From an uncultured Tateyamaria sp. (GTDB lineage Bacteria > Pseudomonadota > Alphaproteobacteria > Rhodobacterales > Rhodobacteraceae), in NCBI RefSeq assembly GCF_947488715.1, contig NZ_CANLAG010000002.1:669375-733374 (forward strand): 64,000 bases of DNA. The letters are read 5' to 3'. A program made the translations under genes and the position numbers. Under the pieces are notes generated by a model. The model searched no databases. It was not told the origin of the DNA and saw only the letters and a program-made list of their open reading frames with translations. Every line of letters starts with the position of its first letter. Position 1 is the first letter of the stretch. This document shows positions 1-8,159 of this stretch, one piece after another.

Positions 1-635
1 CGGCGGATATGTTTGGGGCCATTGGCGTCATGCGTTAGGCCAGTGTCTGCGATGTACAGGAACGACTCGTCCGGGGAAAAGGCCAACCCGTTGGGTTTGA
101 AATAGTCATCCGCAACAATGCTGATCGTGCCATCGGGGTCCACACGGTACACGTGGCACGCGCCTATTTCGCTCTCTGCCCGTTCGCCCTCGTAGTCCAT
201 CAGGATCCCGTAACTGGGGTCGGTGAACCAGATGGACCCGTCGGATTTCACCACCACGTCGTTGGGCGAGTTCAACCGCTTGCCCTGGTAGCTGTCGGCG
301 ATAACCGTGATGCGCCCGTCATGTTCGGTGCGCGTTACACGCCGCGCCAGATGCTCGCAGGAGACAAGGCGGCCCTGTCGGTCAATCGTATGTCCGTTTG
401 AATTGTTCGACGGGTCGCGGAACGTCGACACGGATCCGTCCGTTTCATCAAAGCGCATGATGCGGTTGTTCGGAATGTCGGACCACAGCAGATACCGGCC
501 AGCGGCAAACCACACAGGCCCCTCTGACCAGCGCGCACCGGTCCACAACCGTTCGACATGTGCATGGCCTACGAAACAGGCCTCAAATTCAGGTTCAATG
601 ACTTCGAACCCGGTTCCCTCGATGATGCCGAACAT
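1..635 (-). CDS. SMP-30/gluconolactonase family protein (partial, C-terminus beyond window)
   Basis: Calcium-dependent lactonase of the SMP-30/LRE six-bladed beta-propeller family, which hydrolyses sugar lactones to the open acid. About 211 residues are visible. The frame reads on without a stop to the left edge and contains the family motif WFTDPSYGI near residue 137, a segment reading NSPNDVVV before it, and PNGLAFSPDE near the edge. The ATG at 635 lies inside the 3' end of the cytochrome gene, a 41-base overlap that implies translational coupling. It is the last visible gene of the CUT1 sugar importer operon, so a role in opening a lactone made from the imported sugar is likely. The exact substrate is not readable from sequence. 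Confidence 0.85.
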   Translation of the reverse strand, partial: MFGIIEGTGFEVIEPEFEACFVGHAHVERLWTGARWSEGPVWFAAGRYLLWSDIPNNRIMRFDETDGSVSTFRDPSNNSNGHTIDRQGRLVSCEHLARRVTRTEHDGRITVIADSYQGKRLNSPNDVVVKSDGSIWFTDPSYGILMDYEGERAESEIGACHVYRVDPDGTISIVADDYFKPNGLAFSPDESFLYIADTGLTHDANGPKHIR

Positions 636-1338
636 TGTCTTTTCCTTCTTCTACGTCGCCCACGCGCCGCATGCCCCAACTGGCCGCTGGGACCTTGTTG
701 CCGGGGTGCTGTGGGTCTGTGCCCCAGATGGCCTGGTAAGTGTCCACTGCCATACCCCGCCTTTGCAACAGCGCAAAGGTCACAAAGAGACCGGCCCACC
801 ATATCGTGAGCGTCAGCCACATCCAGACCGGGGCGTTGGCCTTCCACAGGCCCAGCACGATGGTCACGATGCCCGCGCAAATGGTGCCGTATCCGATGGT
901 TTTGTGCAGCGCCTCAAACGCACGCCGCCACGGGGTCATGTCGTAGTGGTGTCCGCGCATCTGCGTGTCTGTCGGCCCACCTTTGGACCCGCGAAACAGG
1001 CCCAGCACGATCTGGATGGTTGCACCGACCAACACCGCGTATCCCAGCCAGTTGTGCCACGTCATGCTGGCGATGTCGCTGGGCAGCACAAGGATCAGCC
1101 CCAATACCGAAAGGCCAACGACAATGGATTGCCCCATCCAGTGACTGCGCCACCAGGTCTGATTGTCCAGCTCTTGGGGCCAGTTCTGGCCCGGCATCAC
1201 CTTGAAGAATCGCGCGACCAACACCGCCAATGGCGCCAGCACACCCCATGCCACAACCATCAGCCGGGCGTGCCAAGACACCGCAAAGCCGATCTCGTGG
1301 GCGCGTGTCGCATCTATGGGGGCGAGCAGCCAGTCCAT
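595..1338 (-). CDS. Cytochrome b561-type integral membrane protein
   Basis: A 247-residue membrane protein of the b561/DOMON-type di-haem family, which moves electrons across the inner membrane. Several hydrophobic helices carry the expected spaced histidines: SWHARLMVV near the N-terminus, WRSHWMGQ, MTWHNWLGY and ALHKTIGYG, four candidate haem ligands. A longer reading exists upstream, but it runs through the permease gene in the wrong frame. The ATG at 1338 shares its A with the permease stop (TGATG), which decides the start. It sits between a sugar permease and a lactonase, so it may accept electrons from, or feed them to, a periplasmic sugar oxidation. That role is inference. Confidence 0.8.
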   Translation of the reverse strand: MDWLLAPIDATRAHEIGFAVSWHARLMVVAWGVLAPLAVLVARFFKVMPGQNWPQELDNQTWWRSHWMGQSIVVGLSVLGLILVLPSDIASMTWHNWLGYAVLVGATIQIVLGLFRGSKGGPTDTQMRGHHYDMTPWRRAFEALHKTIGYGTICAGIVTIVLGLWKANAPVWMWLTLTIWWAGLFVTFALLQRRGMAVDTYQAIWGTDPQHPGNKVPAASWGMRRVGDVEEGKDNVRHHRGNRVRSH

Positions 1339-2273
1339 CAGCCTTTGACCGCTCCGGCGGTCATACCTGTGATGATCTGGCGTGACGCGAACAGAGTAAA
1401 GATGATCGGCGGAATGGCCAGCAGCATGCCGGTCGCCATGATCACACCCCATTCCACATTGAACTCGGACATGTTGTTCACGATCAGGATCGGCACTGTC
1501 TTTGTGTCGCGGTCGCTGAGCGCGGAGGCCAGCAGGTATTCGTTCCAGGCGATGCGGAACGTAAAGATGGCAGCGGCCGCAAGTCCGGGTTTGATCAAGG
1601 GCAGAACCACTTTGAAAAAGACCTGGAACGGGCCCGCGCCATCGACGCGCGCAGCCTCTTCGAGGGATCGCGGCACTTGCACGATAAAGCTTTGCAGGAT
1701 CCAGATCACAAACGGCAGGTTCATCGCCACATAGATCAGAATGATGCCCGAATGTGTCCCGGCGAGGCACACATCCCCCCTGCCCCCGAATGCCTCGCGG
1801 ATGGCACCGCCGACCAAACCGTCGCGGTCCAGACAGAATTCGTTGTTCCACAGCCCAAACACAGGCACCAAAAGCACCGCAGGCGGGACCATGCGCACCA
1901 TCAACGTGGTCAGCGACACGGTATCACGCCCCATGAATCGGAAACGCACCAGTGCATAGGCGGCCATACATCCGATCACCAATGTCAGGATTGTGGACAC
2001 CAGCGCGATGATGAGCGAGTTCACAAACGCCCCGCCAAATTTCAGCGAGCAGAAATCAACGTGATCGGGTTCGTACCACAACACGTCACACAGAGCCTTC
2101 TCATAGTTCTGAATGGTCGGCAGAAAGATCAGTCCTGACGTGCCAGAAATGATGTCCACATCCAGCTTGAACGAGTTCATGAACATCAGGATCACAGGCC
2201 CGACGGACATAAATACCAACAAGGCGATGACCGCATAGAAGGCCGGATTTGCTTTGGTGTTGGGAGATGACAT
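1338..2273 (-). CDS. CUT1 sugar ABC transporter permease, MalG-like
   Basis: One of two inner-membrane channel subunits of a carbohydrate ABC importer (311 residues). It has the MalG pattern: an N-terminal membrane helix, a periplasmic loop, five further helices and the EAA coupling motif reading EEAARVDGAGPFQVFFKVVLP near residue 215, which docks on the ATPase. Start and stop are coupled to both neighbours by TGATG overlaps. Oddly, two predicted periplasmic loops are enlarged relative to ordinary MalG proteins and each holds two cysteines (about residues 62-76 and 147-172). The family call is secure; the substrate is unknown. Confidence 0.93.
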   Translation of the reverse strand: MSSPNTKANPAFYAVIALLVFMSVGPVILMFMNSFKLDVDIISGTSGLIFLPTIQNYEKALCDVLWYEPDHVDFCSLKFGGAFVNSLIIALVSTILTLVIGCMAAYALVRFRFMGRDTVSLTTLMVRMVPPAVLLVPVFGLWNNEFCLDRDGLVGGAIREAFGGRGDVCLAGTHSGIILIYVAMNLPFVIWILQSFIVQVPRSLEEAARVDGAGPFQVFFKVVLPLIKPGLAAAAIFTFRIAWNEYLLASALSDRDTKTVPILIVNNMSEFNVEWGVIMATGMLLAIPPIIFTLFASRQIITGMTAGAVKG

Positions 2274-3184
2274 CAGGTTTCCTCCTGCACGGCGGCGGTC
2301 AGGCGCGCGGCGCGGGCTTCTTGCCAGCGGTTGAAAACGAACATCGCCACGGTCAGGGCCAGCAGCAGCATCAGCAGGTAGTTAGACATCGCCGCCGCCA
2401 CGCCAAGCTCACGGAATTCGGTGGCTGTCCGGCTGATCCGCAGGGCAAGGATTTCGGTCGACAGGCCCGGCCCCCCTTCGGTCATCACGAGGATCACTTC
2501 GAGAACCTTGAAGGCGTCGATGAGCCGCAAAAGCGCGGTTACGATGAGGACGGGCATCATCAAGGGCAGCTTGATGTGCACAATCTGTTGCCAGGCGGTT
2601 GCCCCGTCGATGCGGGCCGCTTCCAACGCAGAGCGCGGCAGGGATTGCAACGCGGCCAGGGCAAGAATGAAGATAAACGGTGTCCACTGCCAAATGTCGG
2701 CAATGATGACGCTCATCAACGCGTGATCGCCCAGCCAGTCGACACGGGGCAAACCCACGCTTTCCAGAAACCGGTTAAAGGTGCCCACAGTCGGGTGGTA
2801 CATATAGCGCCACATCAGGCCCACCACGACGGGTGCGATCATCATCGGCAGGATGAACATCGTACGCAGAACCGAGATGCCGCGGATGTCCCGGTCAAGC
2901 AGCAGCGCGAGACCGACGCCGATCACCATTTCGATGCTGACGACGAAGAAGGCAAATCGCAACGTGACGCCAAGGCTTTCGTGAAAGTTGGGGTCGTTCC
3001 ACAGTGTGATGTAGTTTTTCAGCCCGACAAACTCGGCCTCGCCGATGGTTTGACTTGGGTTCCAGTCACGGAAGCTGCCCCAGATCATGTAACCCAGAGG
3101 GTACATCAGGGCGATCGCCATAATGACCACGGCGGGCACCATAAACATGTAGGGGGTCAGCCGGTTGGGCATGGCCGTTCGCAT
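2273..3184 (-). CDS. CUT1 sugar ABC transporter permease, MalF-like
   Basis: Second channel subunit of the importer (303 residues) with six predicted membrane helices and the EAA motif EAARIDGATAWQQIVHIKLP around residue 200. Like other short MalF homologues it lacks the large periplasmic domain of E. coli MalF. It follows the binding-protein gene by 78 bases, and its stop overlaps the MalG start as TGATG. A second in-frame ATG four codons downstream (MPNRL) is an alternative start. It works with the MalG-like subunit as a heterodimer. Confidence 0.93.
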   Translation of the reverse strand: MRTAMPNRLTPYMFMVPAVVIMAIALMYPLGYMIWGSFRDWNPSQTIGEAEFVGLKNYITLWNDPNFHESLGVTLRFAFFVVSIEMVIGVGLALLLDRDIRGISVLRTMFILPMMIAPVVVGLMWRYMYHPTVGTFNRFLESVGLPRVDWLGDHALMSVIIADIWQWTPFIFILALAALQSLPRSALEAARIDGATAWQQIVHIKLPLMMPVLIVTALLRLIDAFKVLEVILVMTEGGPGLSTEILALRISRTATEFRELGVAAAMSNYLLMLLLALTVAMFVFNRWQEARAARLTAAVQEET

Positions 3185-3262
3185 GACGGATCCTTGTGCG
3201 CTGAGTGTCTGCAGAGAGGGGTGGTGCGCGGCCCAACACCGCCGCGCACCGAAGTGGTCAGA

Positions 3263-4591
3263 TTACTGCCACGTGTAGTAGCCGGCGTCTTCCATCACGG
3301 CTTTGGTCCGCTCGGCCACACCGTCCAGGGCTTCCTGGATGTCCAGGTCTTCGGTGAGAACCTTGGACATGGTTGTGCCGATGTCGGCGTTGATCTTACC
3401 CCAGACGGGGATGATCGGGCGCCAGTCGGGGTCGGCGTACTTCAGCGCTTCACCAAAGGTCGACGCGAACGGGAACTTTTCGTTCAGGCCTGCGTCCTGA
3501 TAGGTCGAGAACCGCGAGGGGTTGCCACCTTCCATGGCGACCATCAGGTCACCTTTCTTGGATGTGAGCCACTGCATCAGCAGGAACGCGGCTTCTTTGT
3601 TTTCCGCGTTCTTGGGGATGGCAATGCCGAACCCACCGGTCTGGCTGCCGCGGCGCACACCTTTGGGGTGCATTGCATAGCCAACCTTGCCGACAACCTT
3701 GGACCGCTCGGGGTTTTCGAAGCCGGGCATGAACGCGATGGAGTCCATGAACATGGCCGCATCACCGTTCGCAAAGGCGTTGGCGGCTTCGGCTGGGCCA
3801 AAGCTCATGGCGCCTTCGGGACCACAATCGACAATGGTTTTCAACGCGTTGGCGGCTTCGACACCGGCGGCGTTGTTGATGATCGGGTTCCATGCGTCGT
3901 CAAAGACGCGACCGCCCAGTGGCGCGAGGTGCAACAGGAACGCGTGGCTGGCCTGGTGGCCCGAGGCCGCGCGCGACGCCATACCACCCATGCCCGGCTC
4001 GACTTCTGGCACTTTGCAGGCCGCATCAAGCAGTTGGTCATAGGTTTCAGGTGTCGGGATACCGTGCTTTTCAAAGATGTCCTTGCGGTAGGCCAGAACA
4101 GAGGTCTCGGAGCCGAACGGAATACCAAAGAGCGAGCCGGTCTTGCCGGGCAGATACCCTTTGGTACCACCGGCCACGCCGATGTTCTCGACATAGCCAT
4201 CAATTAGATCGTCCGCGTCATATGCGGGATCGGACAGACGTGGGTTCATAAAGAATTTGGCGAGGTTTTCCAGCTGATCGGCAAACACATAGTCCGCCTT
4301 GGAAAACACCACATAGGAGATCAGGTCGTATTCGCCCTCATCCTGCGCCAGTTCCAGCGTCTGACGCTCACGCATCTTGAGGTAAGGCAGCTGATCCACC
4401 TCGACTTCGATGCCTGTTTCCTTGGTGAACTCAGGCAGCACCTTCAGAACAGCGTTGTAATGTGGGTGCGCCGGGAAGTTCACGACGACAGTCGTGCCCG
4501 CGTATTCCTCGTAAGGGTTGGCAAAGGCCACCCCGGACATCAAGGCGGCAGTCGTCAGTCCGACAGCCGTGGATTTCAGTACTTTTAACAT
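3263..4591 (-). CDS. CUT1 sugar ABC transporter substrate-binding protein (family 1)
   Basis: Periplasmic sugar-binding protein of 442 residues. The N-terminus is a Sec signal peptide (MLKVLKSTAVGLTTAALMSG, with cleavage likely after AFA near residue 24). The rest fits family 1 extracellular binding proteins, with a hinge-type segment around GIPFGSETSVLAYRKDIFEKHGIP and a C-terminal helical end. It lies 27 bases after the ATPase gene and before the permeases. Its strong ribosome site GGGAGG is part of a leader shared base for base with the livK leader at 30.8 kb. The sugar bound cannot be told from sequence alone. Confidence 0.93.
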   Translation of the reverse strand: MLKVLKSTAVGLTTAALMSGVAFANPYEEYAGTTVVVNFPAHPHYNAVLKVLPEFTKETGIEVEVDQLPYLKMRERQTLELAQDEGEYDLISYVVFSKADYVFADQLENLAKFFMNPRLSDPAYDADDLIDGYVENIGVAGGTKGYLPGKTGSLFGIPFGSETSVLAYRKDIFEKHGIPTPETYDQLLDAACKVPEVEPGMGGMASRAASGHQASHAFLLHLAPLGGRVFDDAWNPIINNAAGVEAANALKTIVDCGPEGAMSFGPAEAANAFANGDAAMFMDSIAFMPGFENPERSKVVGKVGYAMHPKGVRRGSQTGGFGIAIPKNAENKEAAFLLMQWLTSKKGDLMVAMEGGNPSRFSTYQDAGLNEKFPFASTFGEALKYADPDWRPIIPVWGKINADIGTTMSKVLTEDLDIQEALDGVAERTKAVMEDAGYYTWQ

Positions 4592-4618
4592 GTGTTCCTC
4601 CCTAGAACTTATGATGTG

Positions 4619-5707
4619 TCAAAGTGCGTTTTCGTTCTTGCGATCAAAGAGATGGACGCCAGCCGAGTTCACCGCAAAGGTCAACGACTGACCCAGCGCC
4701 ACCGGCGATTCCGAGTTGACCTCGACCATGACGCGCGCCGGACCACAGCGGCACAACAACACGGATTGCGCGCCGACATATTCCGACACCTGCACATCCA
4801 GTTGCAGTGATTGCTCAGGGTTTGCGTTTTCCTCGAACCGCAGGTCGGACGGGCGAATGCCCAACGTCACGTCCTTGGCGCTGTGCGCCTTGGCGGTCGC
4901 CGCTTTTTCACCCTCCAGCAGGATGTCAAAGCCCTCGCCCACCACATGAATGGCCCCTGCCCGGTCATGGATTTCGCCGTCGAGAAAGTTCATCGGCGGC
5001 ATCCCCATGAACCCGGCGACAAACTTGTTCACCGGCTTCTTGAACAGCTCTTCGGGCGTGCCTTGCTGTTGAATGTGGCCGCCGTGCATGACGACGATCC
5101 GGTCGGCCAGCGTCATCGCCTCGATCTGGTCGTGCGTGACGTAGATCATGTTTTTCTCGACACGTTGGCTCATCAAAGCCAACTCGGCCCGCATCTGTCC
5201 GCGCAGTTTGGCATCCAGGTTTGACAGCGGTTCATCAAAGAGGAAAATGCCACTGTCCTTGGCCAAGGCACGCGCCATTGCGACACGCTGGCGTTGACCG
5301 CCAGACAAAGCGCCGGGCTTGCGCGCCAGAAAGTCGGTCAACCCGACCATGTCGGCGACCTCCCTGACCTTGGCGTTGATTTCGGACTTGGGACGTTTGG
5401 CCAGACGCAGGGCAAAGCTGATGTTTTGCGCGACGTTCATGTGCGGATAAAGCGCGTAATCCTGGAACACCATGGCAAGGTCGCGTTGCTTGGGCTCCAG
5501 ATGGCTGACCGGTTTGTCGTCGACAAATATCTCTCCGTCAGAGACATCTTCGAGTCCCGCAATCATGCGCAGCGTAGTTGATTTCCCGCAACCAGACGGG
5601 CCAACCAGCACGGTGAACTCGTTGTCGGCCATTTCCAGGTTGATGCCGTGCAGGACCTCAACGTTGCCGTATCTTTTGACCAGATTTTCGAGCCGGATGG
5701 TTGGCAT
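4619..5707 (-). CDS. CUT1 sugar ABC transporter ATPase, MalK/UgpC-like
   Basis: Energises the importer (362 residues). It shows Walker A GPSGCGKST (about residues 36-44), the ABC signature LSGGQRQRVAMARA, Walker B FLFDEPLSNLDAK, the H-loop THDQ, and a C-terminal TOBE/MOBE-type regulatory domain after residue 235. A reading frame open to 5773 would place the operator-like boxes at 5725-5760 inside the gene. The ATG at 5707, beginning MPTIRLENLVKRYG, matches the family N-terminus and is preferred. It is the first transporter gene after the LacI regulator gene, with the operator pair directly in front of it. Confidence 0.92.
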   Translation of the reverse strand: MPTIRLENLVKRYGNVEVLHGINLEMADNEFTVLVGPSGCGKSTTLRMIAGLEDVSDGEIFVDDKPVSHLEPKQRDLAMVFQDYALYPHMNVAQNISFALRLAKRPKSEINAKVREVADMVGLTDFLARKPGALSGGQRQRVAMARALAKDSGIFLFDEPLSNLDAKLRGQMRAELALMSQRVEKNMIYVTHDQIEAMTLADRIVVMHGGHIQQQGTPEELFKKPVNKFVAGFMGMPPMNFLDGEIHDRAGAIHVVGEGFDILLEGEKAATAKAHSAKDVTLGIRPSDLRFEENANPEQSLQLDVQVSEYVGAQSVLLCRCGPARVMVEVNSESPVALGQSLTFAVNSAGVHLFDRKNENAL

Positions 5708-5724
5708 TGTGTCATTCTCACTTT

Positions 5725-5760
5725 TGTTACCGGTCACATTAGCAATTGTGACCGGTAACA
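5725..5760. promoter_or_regulatory. Paired LacI-type operator boxes in front of the CUT1 importer
   Basis: Two 14-base boxes, TGTTACCGGTCACA (5725-5738) and TGTGACCGGTAACA (5747-5760), are exact reverse complements of each other. Each alone is a near-palindrome with the central CG typical of LacI-family operators. Their centres are 22 bases apart, about two helical turns. The position, 18-53 bases before the ATPase start, fits repression by the adjacent regulator. Binding itself is inferred. Confidence 0.75.
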
Positions 5761-5805
5761 CAAGAAAAAACACCGGCGTTAACCTATTGATTACCTACGG
5801 TTTTG

Positions 5806-6837
5806 CTATTTCGTGCTGCCGCGAAAAGTCAGATCGACCTGAACGGACACCAATTTGCGACTCGCATCCGAGTCACGCGACAGCAATTCGCCAATCAGTT
5901 TTCCGGTCTCCCGTCCGATGGTCTTGGGATCGACGGACACGGTTGAGATCGGTGGCATGGCGAACCGCGACACCTCGAAATTGCCAAAACCTGCAACACC
6001 AATGTCGCCGGGCACGTTGCGACCAAATGCGGGCATGGCCGACAGCACGCCAAAGGCTGGTGCATCCGACACACAGAACACGCAGTCGGTGTCTGGAAAA
6101 GTCTCGAACAATCGGTTGGTCGCGGCAGCGCCATCCTCAATCGACAGAGGCGGTTTGCCGATTTTCAGCACCCGGTCCGTTGGCAGACCCGCTTCGGTCA
6201 TGGCATCGACATACCCTTTGCGCCGCGCCGCGCCACGGGTCCAGTCGTCATCCGCCTCACCCAGAAAGGTGATGTTCCGGTATCCTTTAGCGATCAAGGC
6301 ACGGGTCATATCGGCCGCCGCCTGCCTGTTGGAAAACCCGATTGTATGGCCAATCGGGTCGTCTGGCCGTTCCCACAGCTCAATCACAGGGACATGCGCA
6401 TCGCTGAGCAATGCGACCGTGCGGTCCGAATGCCCGTCATAAGACAGAACAATCGCCTCTGGTCGGCGTTTCAGCATGTCCTCGACCAGCTGTTCTTCGC
6501 GCTCAATCGAATAGTCGGTGTGTCCCAACAGGATTTGCTGGCCAAATTGCTCCAACTCTTCGGTCAACGCCTGGACGGTTTCGGCAAAGTGAAGGTTGTT
6601 CAGAGACGGCACCAGTACGGCCACGAACCCAGAGCGTTTGGTGCTGAGACTGCCCGCCATGTGGTCGGGGACATAGTTCATGTCCCGCACAACCTTTAGG
6701 ATCCGTTCGCGCGTATCCTGGGAAATAGGGCTGTCTTTTTTCAACGCCCGGCTCACGGTCATCCGCGAGACACCGGCGGCGCGGGCGACATCCCGCATGG
6801 TCACGGGGCCGGAAGGTTTTGTGGGGGCTTGGGCCAT
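5806..6837 (-). CDS. LacI-family transcriptional regulator (CUT1 operon)
   Basis: A 343-residue repressor with an N-terminal LacI helix-turn-helix (VTMRDVARAAGVSRMTVSRAL, about residues 13-33), the hinge helix segment VPDHMAGSLSTKRSG, and a periplasmic-binding-protein-like sensor domain. It probably represses the adjoining importer in response to the sugar. The frame is open to 6903, but the ATG at 6837 (MAQAPTKPSG) is chosen. It leaves a usual-length LacI N-terminus and places an operator-like box (6849-6862) just upstream rather than inside the gene. The effector is unknown. Confidence 0.9.
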   Translation of the reverse strand: MAQAPTKPSGPVTMRDVARAAGVSRMTVSRALKKDSPISQDTRERILKVVRDMNYVPDHMAGSLSTKRSGFVAVLVPSLNNLHFAETVQALTEELEQFGQQILLGHTDYSIEREEQLVEDMLKRRPEAIVLSYDGHSDRTVALLSDAHVPVIELWERPDDPIGHTIGFSNRQAAADMTRALIAKGYRNITFLGEADDDWTRGAARRKGYVDAMTEAGLPTDRVLKIGKPPLSIEDGAAATNRLFETFPDTDCVFCVSDAPAFGVLSAMPAFGRNVPGDIGVAGFGNFEVSRFAMPPISTVSVDPKTIGRETGKLIGELLSRDSDASRKLVSVQVDLTFRGSTK

Positions 6838-6848
6838 ATCACGCAGGG

Positions 6849-6862
6849 TGTTCGCGGTAACA
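6849..6862. promoter_or_regulatory. Operator-like box in front of the CUT1 lacI gene
   Basis: TGTTCGCGGTAACA has the same length as the boxes at 5725-5760, the same right half GGTAACA and the same outer TGTT. It lies 12 bases before the regulator's ATG at 6837, which suggests autoregulation. The left half is degenerate, so confidence is moderate. Confidence 0.5.
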
Positions 6863-6928
6863 ATGCGCGTCAAGGCCTTTGTCAGGGAAATGGGCGCAAA
6901 CACACAGGAATGCGCCCATAAACCAAAG

Positions 6929-8074
6929 TTAGCGTTTCAGCGCGCCAACACCGGAGAAGCGGAATGCCTCTTGTTCCAGAGCGTCGATTTCCTCGGCGCT
7001 CATCTGATCATGGGCGACCGTGATCCGACCCAGGAAGACGAAGGGCAGTTCGTCTGCGCGGTCTTCAAGATCAGCCTTGATCGCTTCGGCTGTTGCCGCG
7101 CCCACGTCATCACCCATGCGCATGGGTGTGGCGTCCAGCTCGCCGCGGCGGATGGCGTCCAGTTCCAGCCCTGTGCCGCCCCAACCGGTCGAGAAGATCT
7201 CTTTCTCTTTGCCGACGGACACTTGTGCCTCAACGCTGCCCATCGCCATGGCGGTGTTGGCGTTGTGGATGATCGTAGCCTCTGGATAGGATTGCAGGAT
7301 CAGCGATGTGCCGGCAAAGCCGCCTTCGCGCTGATACTCACCGTAGTGTTCATAGACGGTGTTCCAGCCTGCTTTTTCCTCGACGCATGCTTTGAAATCG
7401 CCCGAGCGCTGGTTGTCGGTGATACCCGGAATACCCCGGTTCATCGCCATTGTGACGCCTTCGCCCAGACGACCGATCATATAGTCGCACATGGTCAACG
7501 CACCCGCAGCAGACGAGAAGTCGAACCATGCCGCTGGCTGGTGTTCAAGATCCTTGAGCGGAGTGTGGAAGGCCCAGACATAGGTGGTCAGATCGTCGGT
7601 TTCTGCCGCCAGTTTGGAAATGTTGTCTGCCTGAATGGCCAGTTCCGAGGGGCCAAAGACGACATAGTCATAGACGTCCTTGTCCAGCACCACTTGGTTG
7701 GCATAGGTCGTTTGCAACGAATGTTCGACCTGACGCGATGCGAATTCGGTTGTTTCATACTCGATGCCCAACTGATCCAAACGCTTGGTCATGGCCAGAT
7801 AGTTGCGGGCCCAGAAGTCCGAAGTGTCCGACGACGGATAGATCAAAGCGATCTGGATCGGCGCGTCTTGCGAGCCGCTGAATTTCACAGCGTCGCTGCC
7901 GACGACCGCTTGCATGGCCTCCAGCTTGCCTTCGGCATTCACCTCAAGCGGCACCCAGTAGTCGCGATCTTCGATACCGGGCAGTTCCTTCAGCGGCAGG
8001 GTCGCATGGCCATCTGCCAGTGCCATGCCTGTCATCGCTGTTGCCACGAGGGCTGTGGTTGCTAAAAGTCTCAT
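6929..8074 (-). CDS. CUT2-type sugar-binding protein (TorT/RbsB-like)
   Basis: Periplasmic binding protein of 381 residues with a signal peptide (MRLLATTALVATAMTGMALA) and a type I periplasmic-binding fold. QIALIYPSSDTSDFWARNY near residue 74 is the typical first beta-alpha unit, and a late segment reads GELDATPMRMGDDVGAATAE. It is the last gene of the tandem CUT2 operon, 86 bases after the permease. Its overall pattern is closer to TorT-like binding proteins than to classical RbsB, with a longer N-terminal extension of about 50 residues after the signal. The ligand is unknown. The leader shares 16 bases with the other CUT2 binding-protein gene (start 11200). Confidence 0.88.
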   Translation of the reverse strand: MRLLATTALVATAMTGMALADGHATLPLKELPGIEDRDYWVPLEVNAEGKLEAMQAVVGSDAVKFSGSQDAPIQIALIYPSSDTSDFWARNYLAMTKRLDQLGIEYETTEFASRQVEHSLQTTYANQVVLDKDVYDYVVFGPSELAIQADNISKLAAETDDLTTYVWAFHTPLKDLEHQPAAWFDFSSAAGALTMCDYMIGRLGEGVTMAMNRGIPGITDNQRSGDFKACVEEKAGWNTVYEHYGEYQREGGFAGTSLILQSYPEATIIHNANTAMAMGSVEAQVSVGKEKEIFSTGWGGTGLELDAIRRGELDATPMRMGDDVGAATAEAIKADLEDRADELPFVFLGRITVAHDQMSAEEIDALEQEAFRFSGVGALKR

Positions 8075-8159
8075 CTTGGTTCCTCCCTTTGCAATGAGAG
8101 CGGGGCCATCGGCCGGGTCGAGGCTGCACCCTCGGCCTGGCCACCCCGCATTTGGCCGT

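Noticed and set aside
2249..4207. Long plus-strand open frame (652 codons) opposite the CUT1 permease and binding-protein genes
   Set aside because: Rich in His, Gly and Arg with no motif. It mirrors the codon bias of the real genes on the other strand.
6680..8065. Long plus-strand frame opposite the LacI and CUT2 binding-protein genes
   Set aside because: Shadow frame; composition atypical for a protein, and the minus strand holds clear families.
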